Shown one piece after another: positions 20,968 through 31,587 of a stretch of 64,000 bases of DNA (positions are counted from its first letter, which is position 1; each line of letters starts with the position of its first letter). The notes under the pieces were generated by a model. It ran no database searches. It was not told the DNA's origin and saw nothing but the letters and a program-made list of their open reading frames with translations. Both the position numbers and the translations under genes were made by a program. This DNA comes from Balamuthia mandrillaris (Eukaryota > Discosea > Longamoebia > Balamuthiidae), in assembly GCA_031835245.1 (NCBI GenBank), contig JAVKOQ010000038.1:20001-84000 (forward strand), in the 5' to 3' direction.

Positions 20968-22211
20968 AGAATCGTACAAGCAATGACAGTATGACAGAAT
21001 AAGAATAAGTAGAGATCTATCACATGAGCTAAGTTGATATGTAAACGTGATATCTTAGGAGAGAGCGTCGAGCTGCCGCTGGAGGCTGCGGATAAAGACG
21101 AGGAAGAAGACTCTGCGCCAACAAGAGCGAGTTGGGAATGCAGCACCTTACCCCAATTGTAGAGGGCGTTAAAATAGTTAGGGGTTATGAAGAGAGCGTG
21201 CAGATATTTTTGAGCAGCCCGTAACAAGAGCATGTATGTGGTGCCTATGTTCCTTGTCTTGGGATCCGCCATCAAAGCTTGTCTGTACAGAGTATTTCCC
21301 CAGTTGAAATATACTTCATAGTCGTTTGGTTTTATCTGGAAAGAAAAGCGAGTTAATGAGTATGTATTCATGATGGTTAACGCAGAGAAATACAGAAATG
21401 TAACCTTTATACATTCACTGAACTTGTCTTCAGCAGCGCTGAAGAGAGCGTCAGCCCGCCGGGGCGATCGCTTCTTGGAGCGAGCATACTTAGAGAGGGC
21501 TACGCTCCAATTCTTCAACGCAGTATAAGATGAGGGCTTCAACGAATGCACCAAACTTCAAAAATGTTAGCAAGTGATTGCAATGAAGAAGGAAGAAAGA
21601 GAGAGGCACCTATATTTCTGGACGGCGTGTTTGTACAATTCAGAGTTGCCGCTCTCTAGCTTAGCGCGATAGAGAAGTACGTTTCCCCAATTGTAAAGCA
21701 GTTCAGGATTGTTGCTATTGATGCTGTGGGATTGTTGATACTTTTTACAAGCGAGCACTAGCAACGCATGCACCGCATCATCGCTTTGTGTAGTAGCTTC
21801 ATTGTTATCTTGTTTCGTTGTCTTCTGCTGCTTTTTCTCTTCCTTTATCTTGCTTTCTTCCTCTACGTTTCCTTGTTTGTGTGCGTCATCTTGTTTTCTT
21901 TTTTGTGAGGGTGTTGGTGTTATAGCTTTTTGAAGAAGATCGCTTTCATCTTTTAACTTTCTGGAACGCTCGCAAAGCATGTTGCCCCAAAGAAACAGGG
22001 CGCGGTCGTCCTTTGGATTGACGGTCAACGCGTCTTTGAACTTTTGTTCGGCCAAAGTGAAAAGAGCATCCGCTTCTGCTCCTTGCTTTGCCATTGCTTG
22101 AAGAGATAGTGAAAGACCCTTTTGAACAAAAAACACCAAATTTAGAATCAGACTAAAGAGTGGATGAAAGGATGAAAGAAAAAAAGAAAGGAGGAAGAAG
22201 TAGAGCGAGCG

Positions 22212-22247
<36 letters not shown>

Positions 22248-22361
22248 GAGACAGGGACAGAGACAGAGACAGAGACAGAGACAGAGACAGAGACAGAGAC
22301 AGAGACAGAGACAGAGACAGAGACAGAGACAGAGACAGAGACAGAGACAAGAGACAGAGAC

Positions 22362-22396
<35 letters not shown>

Positions 22397-25300
22397 TTAC
22401 CCAATTATGTAAAGCTCTATAATCATCCGGTTTGATGCGCAGTCCTGCTTGGAACTTTTCGTTTGCAATCTGAAAGTATTTTTCTGCTTTTCTGTCTCCT
22501 GTTTTAGTGGCAGCCTGCACAGATAACGCAGTTCCCTCCTCAAAAGATATTCTGTGGAACAAATAAGACGTTAAATAAAGAAAAGATAAAGAACATGAAG
22601 ATGAAACAAGAGAGAACCTGTGAGTATGTTTAACCACAGCGAACATATCGACGAGATCGCCTTGTGTGAGAGGAATGCGTAAAAGAGGCTGTAGTTTCTG
22701 TTGTCGAACATCACCCCTTGCATCTATTTGCAAGACAAAACAGAACGAATTAAAACATGTGATAAAGAAGGATAAAAGGAGAGAAAGAGAGAAAAAGAGC
22801 AACCTGAATCAATTATGTTTACAGCTTTCTTGTTGCCAACCGGTTCCTGCTCAAACTTCTCTTCAAGGACAGACCGCTTAAAGGAAACCCCAGCAATATC
22901 TTGCAATCGCTGAAACAGCGCCCGAGTGAGGAGAGCATCTCGTAAATCCCAACCCAACCGTCCTTTGTTTTGTTCCAAAAAAAGAATGCTATTATCTTCA
23001 TCCTCTTTCTGTTGTTGTTCTGTCGCATCTTTTTCCTCATGTCTGCTGCCACGTCTTCTTTTTTCTTTTGCAGATGATGATGAAGGAGAGAGCGACTGTG
23101 CTGAAGTGGAAGATGAAACAACGTTGTTGGGGGCACCATCAGTATCGTGTTTCATAGAAAGTTGAAGCTGCAACAATTCTTGAGGTTGGAAGGTGGAAGG
23201 AAAGCGTTGGGCGATGCTTTGAGGAAGACATGTTGCCCAGTACTGAGCAGAGGATGGAGTGTTGGAAAAGAGAATATTAAAGTATCGAAGAACAATTCGG
23301 TGGTAGTCTTCCTCTTTAGAAGACTTAAGCTTGCGTAATTGTGCACTACATACATAAATGTTAAAGGAAATAGGTAAGTATAGGAAAAGCTAATGTAGAG
23401 AATGGATATGCATACCGAAGGATGTTTTTACATGTGCGTGCAACTATCTCTGTGAAAACGAGAGCTCTGGTAAAACTGGAGTGTACATGAGAGCGAACAA
23501 TTCCCAAACAGAGTACGTTAATTCCCTTTCTGTGAGCTTGATTAACCAGCTTTGCAAACTGTTCTCGTCGTACAAGATCATTTGGTGACGAATCTTTTTT
23601 ATGTTGCTGTGTTTCTTCTTCTTCTTGTTCTTTGCTTCCAAAACATTCATCCAGCCATTGACCGAATTCTTTGCACAGCACTTCCTTCATTCGTTTGGTG
23701 GCTGCGACCACTTCCGCATTGTGCTGTTGAGAACCTTCGATAGGCCATCTCGAAAAAGCATCGCTGCTGAGCGCCACTGAATTGTTTTTCACCAGTTCCG
23801 GACGAAGCAGACGATACAAGAACGAACCTTTCACGCTGTGACAATGATTAAAACGAGGGAGAGAAGCGGAGAAGTAGAAAAGAGATACCCTTCAGCTGGT
23901 GTTTGTGGAGGGAAAACTCGGGCAGTGTCCAAGACGTAGAAGCGATTGTCTTTGCCCAAATGGCCTTCAATGTCTATGGGGCCATGAATGAGGATCTTTT
24001 CGGTTCTCTCCCAGTTGTACACATAATGCCCTTTCAAGTTGAGTATATTTGCTGCAGCTTCCATCCGAGCGTTCATTTCGGGAACGTCAGCATGGGTGGT
24101 CCTTCCCCCATCAGAAGAGCCATAAATCAACGTGTTTGGTCCTAGTGGCAATATAGACTCTGCAATAAGTCGATAGCCTCTTTTGTTGAATAAAAAGAGG
24201 TTAGACAGGCAAATGAAATAAACCACGATAGAGAGAGCGCGCAAGAGAGAATAAATTGAAGACGAAAAAACATGCCTGTAATCCACCAAAACCATGAGAG
24301 GAAAGTGAAGTCCTTTTACCCTACAATCCATATACTCCATCAAGCCTTTTAATTCGTGACCTGCTGCCTTTTTTTTTTTTTTTTTTTTTTTTGTGTATGT
24401 GGCCCAAAGTCTTAGCTTAGAATTCACGAGAAAGAGAGAGGGGGAGAGAGGGAGAGAGAGAGAAGAGATAAAGAAAGAGAAGAGAGAGGGAACCTTCATT
24501 ATGTATTCATCTCCTCCATAGAGACCATGTTTGTCCACAGCAATCTTGAAGAAAATGCCTTCGGGTGCATAAATGTACTTCTCTCCTCCAGCGATGCCTA
24601 TCCGATCAACAACAACCAAAAGCACAGGACAAGAAATAAGAACAGAAGAACAAGAACAACATATGCAGCAGTTCTAACCTCCTAGAGAAGTGGTAGGGAG
24701 GATAGTCTTTCTGCTATCAGGCAGGAAGAGCTCTCTGATGATCCGGGTGCCAATGTCCTTGGCCACCTCCGCAAAGTCCTCGCAGAGCTTCCGCAGCTGA
24801 GCCGTTCGCTTGACCTCCGTGGCAGGGTCGATGCGGTCCTCATCTAACGAATTACGGCTCTCGAGCAACTCTTGAAACTCATCATTCCACTTTCTTCCTT
24901 TTTTTTTTTGGGGTTGTTTTTAACGCATGAAAGAGAGCAGCAAGAAGCAAGAACTGAAGACAGCAGACAAAAGAAAGAAGCAAAAAAAGAAGAAAAAATC
25001 TACCTGTTACGTTTTGCAGTTCGCTAAAGGCATGAACCTCATGATCGGTGGATGAAGCGCCACCACTTGCTGCTGTCGTGGCAGCAGTAGTAGCAGTAGT
25101 TCCTGTTGTGGAATAGATTCCCGACGGAGCGATTAGAAGGCCCGGATAGGCTTTTCCGCTCTCTACAACAACAGATAGATCATGCGTAAGTCTTAGAAGA
25201 AGAACAAGAAGAAGAACAAGAACAACAACAAGAAGAAGAACCAAGGGAGAACAAAAAGAATGAGAAAAGAAAGAAAGCAAGAAGAAGAAGAAGAAGAACA

Positions 25301-25497
25301 AGAAGAACAAAAAAAGAAGAAGAACAAGAAGAAGAAGAAGAAAAAGAAGAAGAACAAGAAGAAGAAGAACAAGAAGAAGAACAAGAAGAAGAAGAACAAG
25401 AACAAGAAGAAGAAGACCAAGAAGATGAACAAGAACAAGAACAAGAACAAACGGAAGGAAGGAAGGAAGGAAGGGAAGAACCATCAGGAGAGTTCAT
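18597..25497 (-). CDS. CLU-like / TPR-like / AGC-family pseudokinase fusion protein
   Basis: Eighteen exons on the minus strand: 25497-25482, 25162-25004, 24897-24679, 24597-24494, 24367-24276, 24179-23889, 23835-23416, 23345-22804, 22723-22618, 22551-22401, 22118-21610, 21555-21405, 21335-20978, 20834-20559, 20436-20255, 20180-19527, 19449-19210, 19109-18597; 4983 nt, 1660 aa, every junction in frame. Residues about 60-460 match the CLU central domain (WNDEFQ, LYGGDEYIMKAAGHELKGL, FPLMVLVDYRGYRLIAES, YGSSDGGRT, RFYVLDTARVFPPQTP, LLRPELVKNN, LSSDAF). Residues about 640-1040 hold TPR-like units (KFQAGLRIKPDDYRALHNWG type), then a short helical-repeat region. About 1180-1490 is an AGC kinase fold, with DKTTDWWQLG and HPFFADIDWNALE kept, but catalytically dead: VAIK Lys to Ile, HRDLKPEN to FGALAPSN, DFG to KFY. 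The AGC hydrophobic-motif segment FRGWTLVAP is kept. The second donor choice at the end of exon 17 (19198) also keeps frame. Role unknown; a scaffold is my inference. Confidence 0.8.
20927..20963. repeat. (GA)n intronic repeat
   Basis: Simple dinucleotide repeat in the intron 20835-20977 of the CLU-pseudokinase gene, CT on the sense strand. Confidence 0.9.
22215..22400. repeat. (GACAGA)n hexamer array flanked by (GA)n
   Basis: About sixteen tandem GACAGA hexamers (roughly 22251-22368) with GA dinucleotide blocks on each side, in the intron 22119-22400 of the CLU-pseudokinase gene. Confidence 0.92.
25198..25450. repeat. GAA/GAACAA intronic array
   Basis: Long array of GAA with CAA interruptions filling the first intron (25163-25481) of the CLU-pseudokinase gene. 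On the sense strand it is TTC/TTG. Confidence 0.92.
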
Positions 25498-25927
25498 CAA
25501 GCTCGTTACGCTCACTACGTTCTTGGGTCTTCTTTCCAAGTTTCACAACTGACGTGTGCTCCTGCTATTTTAAGAGAGCCTGACATTGGATCTAGATTAC
25601 TGTCTACAACAAAAATATACTTTGAAAAAGTCGATAAAAAAACGATAGATTCCGGTGAAACGATAATTATCGGATTATTAAGAACAAAAAATTGTCCCTC
25701 AAGAAAAGGCGAGAAAGAAGAAGGAAAAGAGACGGTCGAGATCGTGCGTTGCTCTTCTCTCCTCTTCTTCTCGATTTGTTTGTTTTTTTTTAAGAAAAAA
25801 AAAGCGACTCACTGAGACTTTTTTTTTTGTTCACGGGTTTTTGTTTTTTTATTCAGGTGTCTTGCAGCGCGTTCGAGTGATTCAAAAACAGTTTTTTTAA
25901 AAAAAACACACAACAAAGGGGAAAAAA
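25498..25927. promoter_or_regulatory. Divergent promoter region between the CLU-pseudokinase gene and eIF3h
   Basis: AT-rich, with no coding signal. It contains a palindromic CGATAATTATCG near 25661 and related ACGATA words at 25639 and 25658. Both flanking genes begin here on opposite strands. Confidence 0.4.
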
Positions 25928-27541
25928 ATGGCAGCAAAAGGGGAAGAGAAAGACGTAGCCAAGATGAGCGTGGAGGAGTTGGAACAGTTGGGCGAGCAGT
26001 ACGGTCTCTCCAACGACACTTCTTTGGACTTGGTCCAACTTGATGGACTGGTAAGTCACAAAAAATAATCTTTTTTAATCGCATTTTGCTACTTTTTTTT
26101 TCCATTCGCAATGATCTCGCTCTCCTTCTTCTCTTATTTCGCTTCTCTGTCCTCTCTTTTGCACTCTCTCTCTCTCTCGCTCGCTCTTCACTCACTTTTT
26201 ATTTTATTTCCTCATCTTTTCCAACTCATTTGTTTTTTCCCTTTGCGCTGATGGAATACCTTGATTTCAAAATAAAATAAAATAGGTAGTGCTGAAGATC
26301 ATCAAACACTGCAAAGAGAACCTTCCGGAGCTCGTGACCGGGCAACTGCTTGGCCTGGACGTGGGCTCCACCCTCGAAGTCACCAACTGTTTCCCCTTTC
26401 CCTCCCGCGGAGACGCCTCCGAAGAGGAAGGCAGCGGCGCTTCCACCGCGAGCTCCGCTGACTCTGGCGCCGAGTACCAGATTGAGATGATGAGACGCCT
26501 TCGCGAGGTCAATGTGGACTACAATACCGTCGGCTGGTATACCTCCACTTACCTTGGCTCCTTCCTGCACGACGAGAGCTTGGTCCACGACCAGTTCAAC
26601 TATCAGACCACCATTAATAAGTGTGTGGTGGTTGTGTTTGACCCGCTGAAGATCAATCAGGGAGAGCTCTCATTGAAGGCCTTTAGGCTCACCAATGAGT
26701 TCATGGAACTCTACAAGAACCAAGACTTTACCTATGAAAGGTATTTCTTTTTTTCTTCTTCTCTCTGCTTCATTGTATTCTCCTTCTAGTCACTTGTGCT
26801 TGTGTTTCTTGTCGTGTCTTTCTCCTTTTTTTGTCGAGACTCTTGTTGCATCCTCTCTGCCTCCTTTGCAGCTTTTCTCTCATGTTTTGTTTATTTCGCT
26901 TTACTTTATAACTTATAAACTTCTTGTATAAAACCAGTCTCATCAAAGCCAACCTCTCCTTCAACAACATCTTTGAGCAACTGCCTATCCGCATCCACAA
27001 CTCTGGCCTCGTGACCGCCTTCCTCTCTCAACTCGAAGAGGAGGAACAATCTTCTTCCTCTATTTCTCGTTCCTCTGAGTTTGATTGTTTGGGCCTCTCT
27101 ACCCATCCTTACCTCGAGAAGAACCTCGAGTTCCTCATCGACTGCGTCGACGTCTTGGCAAATGAACAAAAGCAAGCGCAGTTCTATCAGAGCGCGTTAC
27201 ACCGACAACGCCAGATCATTCACAAGAGGGTTTGCACTCTCTTCCTTTCGCTCTTTCTCTTTCTCTCTTTCTCTCTTTCTCTCTTTCTCTATATCTTTGG
27301 TGACAGCATGGTTACTGACTTTGGCACACAGAAAATGCAAGGAGAGCGCGAGGAGGATATCATGGCGACGTTGAAGCCGCTGCAACAGCCAAACCGTCTG
27401 GAGTCGCTGCTGATCACCAACCAGGTCAACAACTATTGCAAACAGATCAACCAGTTCTCGGGACAGAGCTTCAGCAAGTTGTTCATGTTGCAAGGATTGC
27501 AGCCCGCTTCTTCCTCTCAAGACCTTCCTTCCACAAACTAG
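25928..27541 (+). CDS. EIF3H: Eukaryotic translation initiation factor 3 subunit H
   Basis: Four exons: 25928-26050, 26286-26740, 26938-27229, 27332-27541 (TAG), 359 aa, close to the usual size of eIF3h. The MPN domain begins at LDGLVVLKIIKHCKENLPELVTG and continues with GQLLGLDVGSTLEVTNCFPFP, TVGWYTSTYLGSF and HDQFNYQTTINK. The catalytic JAMM metal ligands of active MPN+ proteins are absent, as expected for eIF3h. The second half holds the helical region with THPYLEKNLEFLIDCVD and LLITNQVNNYCKQINQFSG. The subunit sits in the PCI/MPN core of eIF3, binding the 40S ribosome in the cytosol. The start ATG follows AAAAA; the first exon also has an in-frame Met at codon 13, which is less likely because the first ATG has the better flank. 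Confidence 0.93.
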
Positions 27542-28059
27542 AAAAATCCAAAAAAAAAAAAAAAACGTGCTGTCCTTCTTCACGCACTTGCTGCTTCCAT
27601 TCTTTCTCGCAATAACTTTTCTCTTTCTTTCTTCTCGTTTCTTGTCGTTTTTTTCTTGTGGTTTCTTTCTTGTCGTTTCTTTCTTTCTTTCTTTCTTTCT
27701 TTCTTGTCGTTTCTTTCTTTCTTTCGTTTGTTTCTTATCAACAAGTCTTGTTAAAACAAAAAGCAGTGGAACAAACAGGCAGCGAAGAGGAGGAACCGCA
27801 GCAGCATACAGGAGAATGTCCCTTGGGCAGAGCCACCGTCCACAAGAGCCGCGTGCACGCCAACCACGCCCTTGCTGGCCTCCTCTCTGAGCTGTTGGTC
27901 CATACCTAGCCGTTTGCTCTTTTGTTCTTCCCCCATATATGGAACTCGGAAAAAAAACACAAAGTGAACTGAATGTTCAAGAGAACGGGTGATGAGGAGA
28001 ATCCTTGTGCGTTATAGCAGACACACCTTGCTTCCGTGCACTTAGCGATGCTATATTAA
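27542..28059. other. Intergenic region with TTTC repeat and an unassigned open segment
   Basis: A (TTTC)n run lies at about 27663-27725. From 27769 to 27909 the base composition turns coding-like and is open on both strands. On the plus strand it follows an AAAAAG acceptor and ends in TAG. On the minus strand it reads a 50-residue frame with a hydrophobic end. I cannot link it to a start, so no gene is called. ATATTAAATG near 28050 may belong to the next promoter. Confidence 0.35.
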
Positions 28060-29142
28060 ATGCAATATAGCCTTATGGTCTCACCCTCAAAAAGAAAGAA
28101 AGAAAGAATGAGCGAAAGTGAGCGGAGCTCCTTATTGGACCTGCCGAAGGAGCTTCAGCGGCTCATCTTCGAGTGCGTCCCAACCGCTGACCTCATCCCG
28201 AACGTCTTTTTGGTGTGCCGTGCTTGGTTCGACCTTCTCAACGACGATACCTCTTGGCAAAGTCGTTGTTTGTCGGACTTTGGCCCGCAACCGGAAGTGG
28301 AAAAAGAAGACGCACCCAAGTCATGGCTGGAGACCTACAAAGAGCTCCACTGTGCTGCAAGCGGTTGGGACCCACAGAACACCTCTCTTCCTTGCGACGC
28401 CGCTACCTTTGACAAAAACAGGATACGGTAGGCGCTTCACTTCCGTTCACATTTGGCTATTTCTGAACTCGCTTCATTCGTTCTCTCTCCTCTCCTCTCC
28501 TCTCCTCTCCTCTCCTCTCCTCTCCTCTCCTCTCTCCTCTCCTCTCCTCTCCTCTCCTCTCCTCTCCTAAACTAGGTGGGAGGGAAAAACCAGTTACCTT
28601 CTATCTCGCAGCAAACGTGGTTGGTCGAATGGCTTAGCGTACTTTGACCTGGTCATCCGAGGGTACAAGCACGCCGCTGCCGATCATGTTTTTGGAGTAG
28701 GCGTTGTGGATGACTCTTGGGACATTGTCAATCATCGTTGTCGATATCCCAGGCAGGCTCGCAGCTGGCTCCTGTGGTCCAAGCCTAGATGGTTTGTTGT
28801 TGTTTTTGTTTTTGTTGGAAGCTTCCTGAATGGTTATTGTTGAATAGGCACAATATCGAAGGCGATCCTTTCTCTTATGGCACAACAAGAGTGGCAACAG
28901 AAGGTTGGATGGAAGGAGACGTCATTGGAGTGGTGTTGGACCTTCGGACAGACGGGGACAGAGCTTTATACTTCTTCAAGAACGGGAAACCTTTGGAGCG
29001 TATCCCCTTGCCTCCTGACGTGAAGCAACTTTGGGCCGTGGTTCGGCTGTATAACATCGGAGATGAAGTGGAGCTGCGCATTCGTCCGCCTTATGAATTG
29101 CCTCCACCAGAGTCCTTTCCTCAACAGCAACAACACCCATAA
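28060..29142 (+). CDS. F-box/SPRY-domain protein
   Basis: Three exons: 28060-28427, 28576-28791, 28848-29142 (TAA), 292 aa from the first ATG; the in-frame ATG at 28108 gives a start nine residues before the F-box and is equally plausible. The F-box reads LLDLPKELQRLIFECV with LIPNVFLVCRAWFDLL after it. The SPRY domain follows: WSNGLAYFDLVI, HVFGVGVVDDSW, FSYGTTRVATEGWMEGDVIGVVLDL, ALYFFKNGKPLERIPL and LWAVVRLYNIGDEVELR. F-box/SPRY proteins bridge Skp1 and a bound substrate in SCF-type ubiquitin ligases. Intron 1 contains a CTCTC pentamer array. After the TAA the same frame stays open to a consensus donor and three more exon-like segments (see the 29143-29829 entry). Confidence 0.82.
28480..28568 (+). 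repeat. (CTCTC)n pentamer array in the F-box/SPRY intron
   Basis: About seventeen near-perfect pentanucleotide units in the intron 28428-28575. Confidence 0.93.
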
Positions 29143-29829
29143 AAACGGTCCGGCGGCCTTGAACAGAAGCATCACAAGGTAAAACCCACATGATGAATGT
29201 GGCTGTGTTTGTTTGTTTTACAGCCAGACAAAGAAACACTTTTTCTTTTTGTTTTTATTTTGCTTTCGTCTTGTTTTTCTTTGGGGGAAGCTGCGCCAGT
29301 GGTTGGCCATTTATCCTAACATGGTGAGGCTTTTCTTGTCTCCCTCCCTGTCTTCGCTCTTCGTCGTTCTCTCCTTTTACATTTTTTTCCTTCTCCTCTC
29401 CTCTTCAAACATATCAATGCACCTTTGTATGTGCTTCGCCTATTTATGTTATTTTGTTCTTGTTCTTCTTCTTGTTCTACTTCTTCTTCTTGTTCTTCTT
29501 CTTCTTCTTCTTCTTCTTCTTCTTCTTCTTCTTCTTCTTCTTCTTCTTCTAAGTGGGCGCCAACTACCAGGACAAAGCTGAAACGAAAACAAGGTTGGTT
29601 TTTTATTTTTATTTTGTTTGTAACATGGGGATGCTCAGCAATGAACTAACGCTTACCCAAACTTTAAAAAAAAAAAGATAATGCCGAAGAGGGATGGGAG
29701 GCGGTCAAGAAAGGACGAGCAGGAGGAGGAGCGGGTTCCTCCTCCTCTTCATCAAGCCAAGGCCCAGATTCCAGCAACAGCGTATTGCACAAAGTGCTTC
29801 GAGGTGGTGGCTTGAGTCTCTCTGGATAA
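29143..29829 (+). other. Possible 3' extension of the F-box/SPRY gene, or separate small gene
   Basis: Directly after the TAA at 29140-29142 the same frame continues (KRSGGLEQKHHK) to a GTAAAA donor at 29179. Segments 29291-29323, 29554-29593 and 29678-29829 have good acceptors (GGGGAAG, TTCTAAG, AAAAAAG) and donors (GTGAGG, GTTGGT), and they join in the same frame to a TAA, ending GGGLSLSG. The last segment is Gly/Ser-rich and coding-like. Either the stop is a recent or tolerated nonsense codon, or the stop is read through, or a second transcript starts here. A TTC array (29456-29551) occupies the middle intron. Confidence 0.4.
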
Positions 29830-29994
29830 ACGCACGTTATCGGTAGCTACTTTTCTATCAGGGCTTCTTGCCTCTTACTTCTCTTCTTCTCTTCTTCCCG
29901 TTAACGGTTCTCCTCCATCTTCTTCTTCTTCTTTCTTATTCTCCTTCTTCTCTTGTTCTTCTTCTTTCTCTTCTCTTCCTACTAATAAAGAAGG
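29830..29994. other. Intergenic spacer
   Basis: Pyrimidine-rich spacer (TTCTTC, CTTCTC) without coding signal, upstream of the next F-box gene. Confidence 0.4.
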
Positions 29995-31027
29995 ATGAAC
30001 AGGGAAGCGCTATGCCCTTCCGCCGATGAAGCGGAGGCAGTGGAGCGGCAGGGAGCTGAATTCGCCAAAGGCCATTCCTTTGAAGCAGCCAAAGAGTGCG
30101 AACGCAGCCACAACGACAATGGCTCTGGCACTGAAGATGGCCTTCCTCCCCTACCCGTTGAGATATGGCATGTAATCCTGTCCTTTCTTCGAGGCCGACA
30201 GGTCAGGAAAGCCGCGCAAGTTTGTCGCACTTGGAAAGACCTCCTCCAAACCAGAGGTTCCCTGTCCTTTCCTTCTCTTCCTTTTCTCTTCCTCTTCTTC
30301 TTTGTTTTCTCATCGGATCAATTGTCGCTGCTCTTTTCGTGTTCGTCTTCATGCAGAGAAGCGCCAAACGCTTTTCGTTTGGGGCAACTTCGCTGGCAGC
30401 CAACGATTCCTCGAGGCCTATTCCCCTCCTCTTCATGCTGCTGAGGGGAAACAAGTGCCTTCTTCTCATGCAGCACACGAAGCAGAAGAAAGGGCTCCGC
30501 TCTGGACCGTTCCCTTCCCTAGAAAGGAGGTGGACATTGTGCAGGTCTCGGCGGGCTGGAAGCGCGCCCTCTTGCTGGACAGCAAGGGCAGGGCGTGGGA
30601 GTTGGATTTGGAGGCGTTAAGCAACGGGCCGGCCGTTGTTAAGGAGCTCTCTCAGGAGCGCGTTGTTCATGTGGCTGCCAGTGAATACCACTATCCTTCT
30701 TTGCTTCTTTGTGTTGTTTCTGCTCTTTCAAGTCGCTCTCTGTTTTCACTTCTCATTTAGCGCCACCCTTTTCATGTTCCTTTTAATAGGCAAAGGAGAA
30801 GTTTATTCATGGGGAACAGTTGGGAAGATCCGCCACGGAGCAAGAATCGTTCAGATCGGGTGGCTTTCACGTCCTTGCTCTTGATGGTACTTTTCTCGAT
30901 TCCTTCTCGTTATATATCTCCACTCTCTCTCTCTCTCTCTCTCTCTCCTATTTTGTTTGTATTCCATCTTTTGTTGAGCGTCGATATTATCACAGACCGT
31001 GGGATGCTCTATGCATGGGGATGGTAA
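29995..31027 (+). pseudogene. F-box/RCC1-like gene, frameshifted and truncated
   Basis: Exon-like segments 29995-30256, 30357-30710, 30790-30886 and 30998-31027. The first encodes an F-box (LPPLPVEIWHVILSFLRG with AAQVCRTWKDLL). The second encodes RCC1-type blades (LFVWGNFAGSQ, VDIVQVSAGWKRALLLDSKGR, VHVAASEYHYPSLLL). The third starts in frame as CKGEVYSWG, but the next RCC1 signature (EQLGRS...SGGFHVLALD) is in another frame, so bases are missing or extra near 30817-30822. The last segment joins to the second frame as DDRGMLYAWGW and then stops. A normal RCC1 propeller has seven blades; only about three are represented. A broken gene is the simplest reading, with a sequence error as the alternative for the frame change. 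Confidence 0.6.
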
Positions 31028-31587
31028 TGTTAACATTTTCGTTTGGTCTTCTTTTTCTTTCTTTTCATTTCTTTCTTTTGTTTATTGCCCTTTTTGGTTG
31101 ATTCCACCAGTTGACTGAAAAGAAATGGCAAGGGAAAAAAGGGCAGCAAAAAAGTCCTTGCGCTTCCCTGCTACTTTTAGCGGGGAAAATTAGTGTCGAC
31201 AAGGACCACTGCCAAACCCAACCATTGCGCGTTGGGCAGTTGACAAACCTGTCGACACAAACACGTGCGTGACAACAAAAAAAAACAAGCGGTAATCGGT
31301 GGGAGTCGATCTCGACACGATAGAACGCCTTTTGACAAAAGAAATAGTCAGCGGTGGGAGTCGAAGCGCAAAAAAGGACATATTTGTGACGGTTGGCGAG
31401 AGAGACCGGTGGTCGTGGCCAGAGGCTTTGCTAGGCTACGTTCTTGACCGGCCGTAAAGAAAAAAAAAAGGGGGGTAAAAGAAGAACAAAAGAGAACGAA
31501 CACCGCTCTTGTCAACAAGAACGAAAAGAACCGGAGCGAAACCAGAAACAAGCGAAATAGGGAGGAAACGCAAAGACATTTATAACA
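31028..31587. promoter_or_regulatory. Upstream region of the RhoGEF gene with TGTCGACA-type sites
   Basis: GTCGAC at 31195-31200 and 31251-31256, plus a related GTCGATCTCGACAC near 31305. The word GGTGGGAGTCGA occurs twice (near 31299 and 31354). No open frame looks coding, and no tRNA fold was found. Confidence 0.45.

Noticed and set aside
25482-25539. Start of the CLU-pseudokinase gene at 25539
   Set aside because: That codon is TTG. The first in-frame ATG is at 25497 and still gives a correct junction with exon 2.
31195-31440. tRNA or other structured RNA in the region with repeated GGTGGGAGTCGA words
   Set aside because: No acceptor stem, T-loop or anticodon arm could be paired on either strand.
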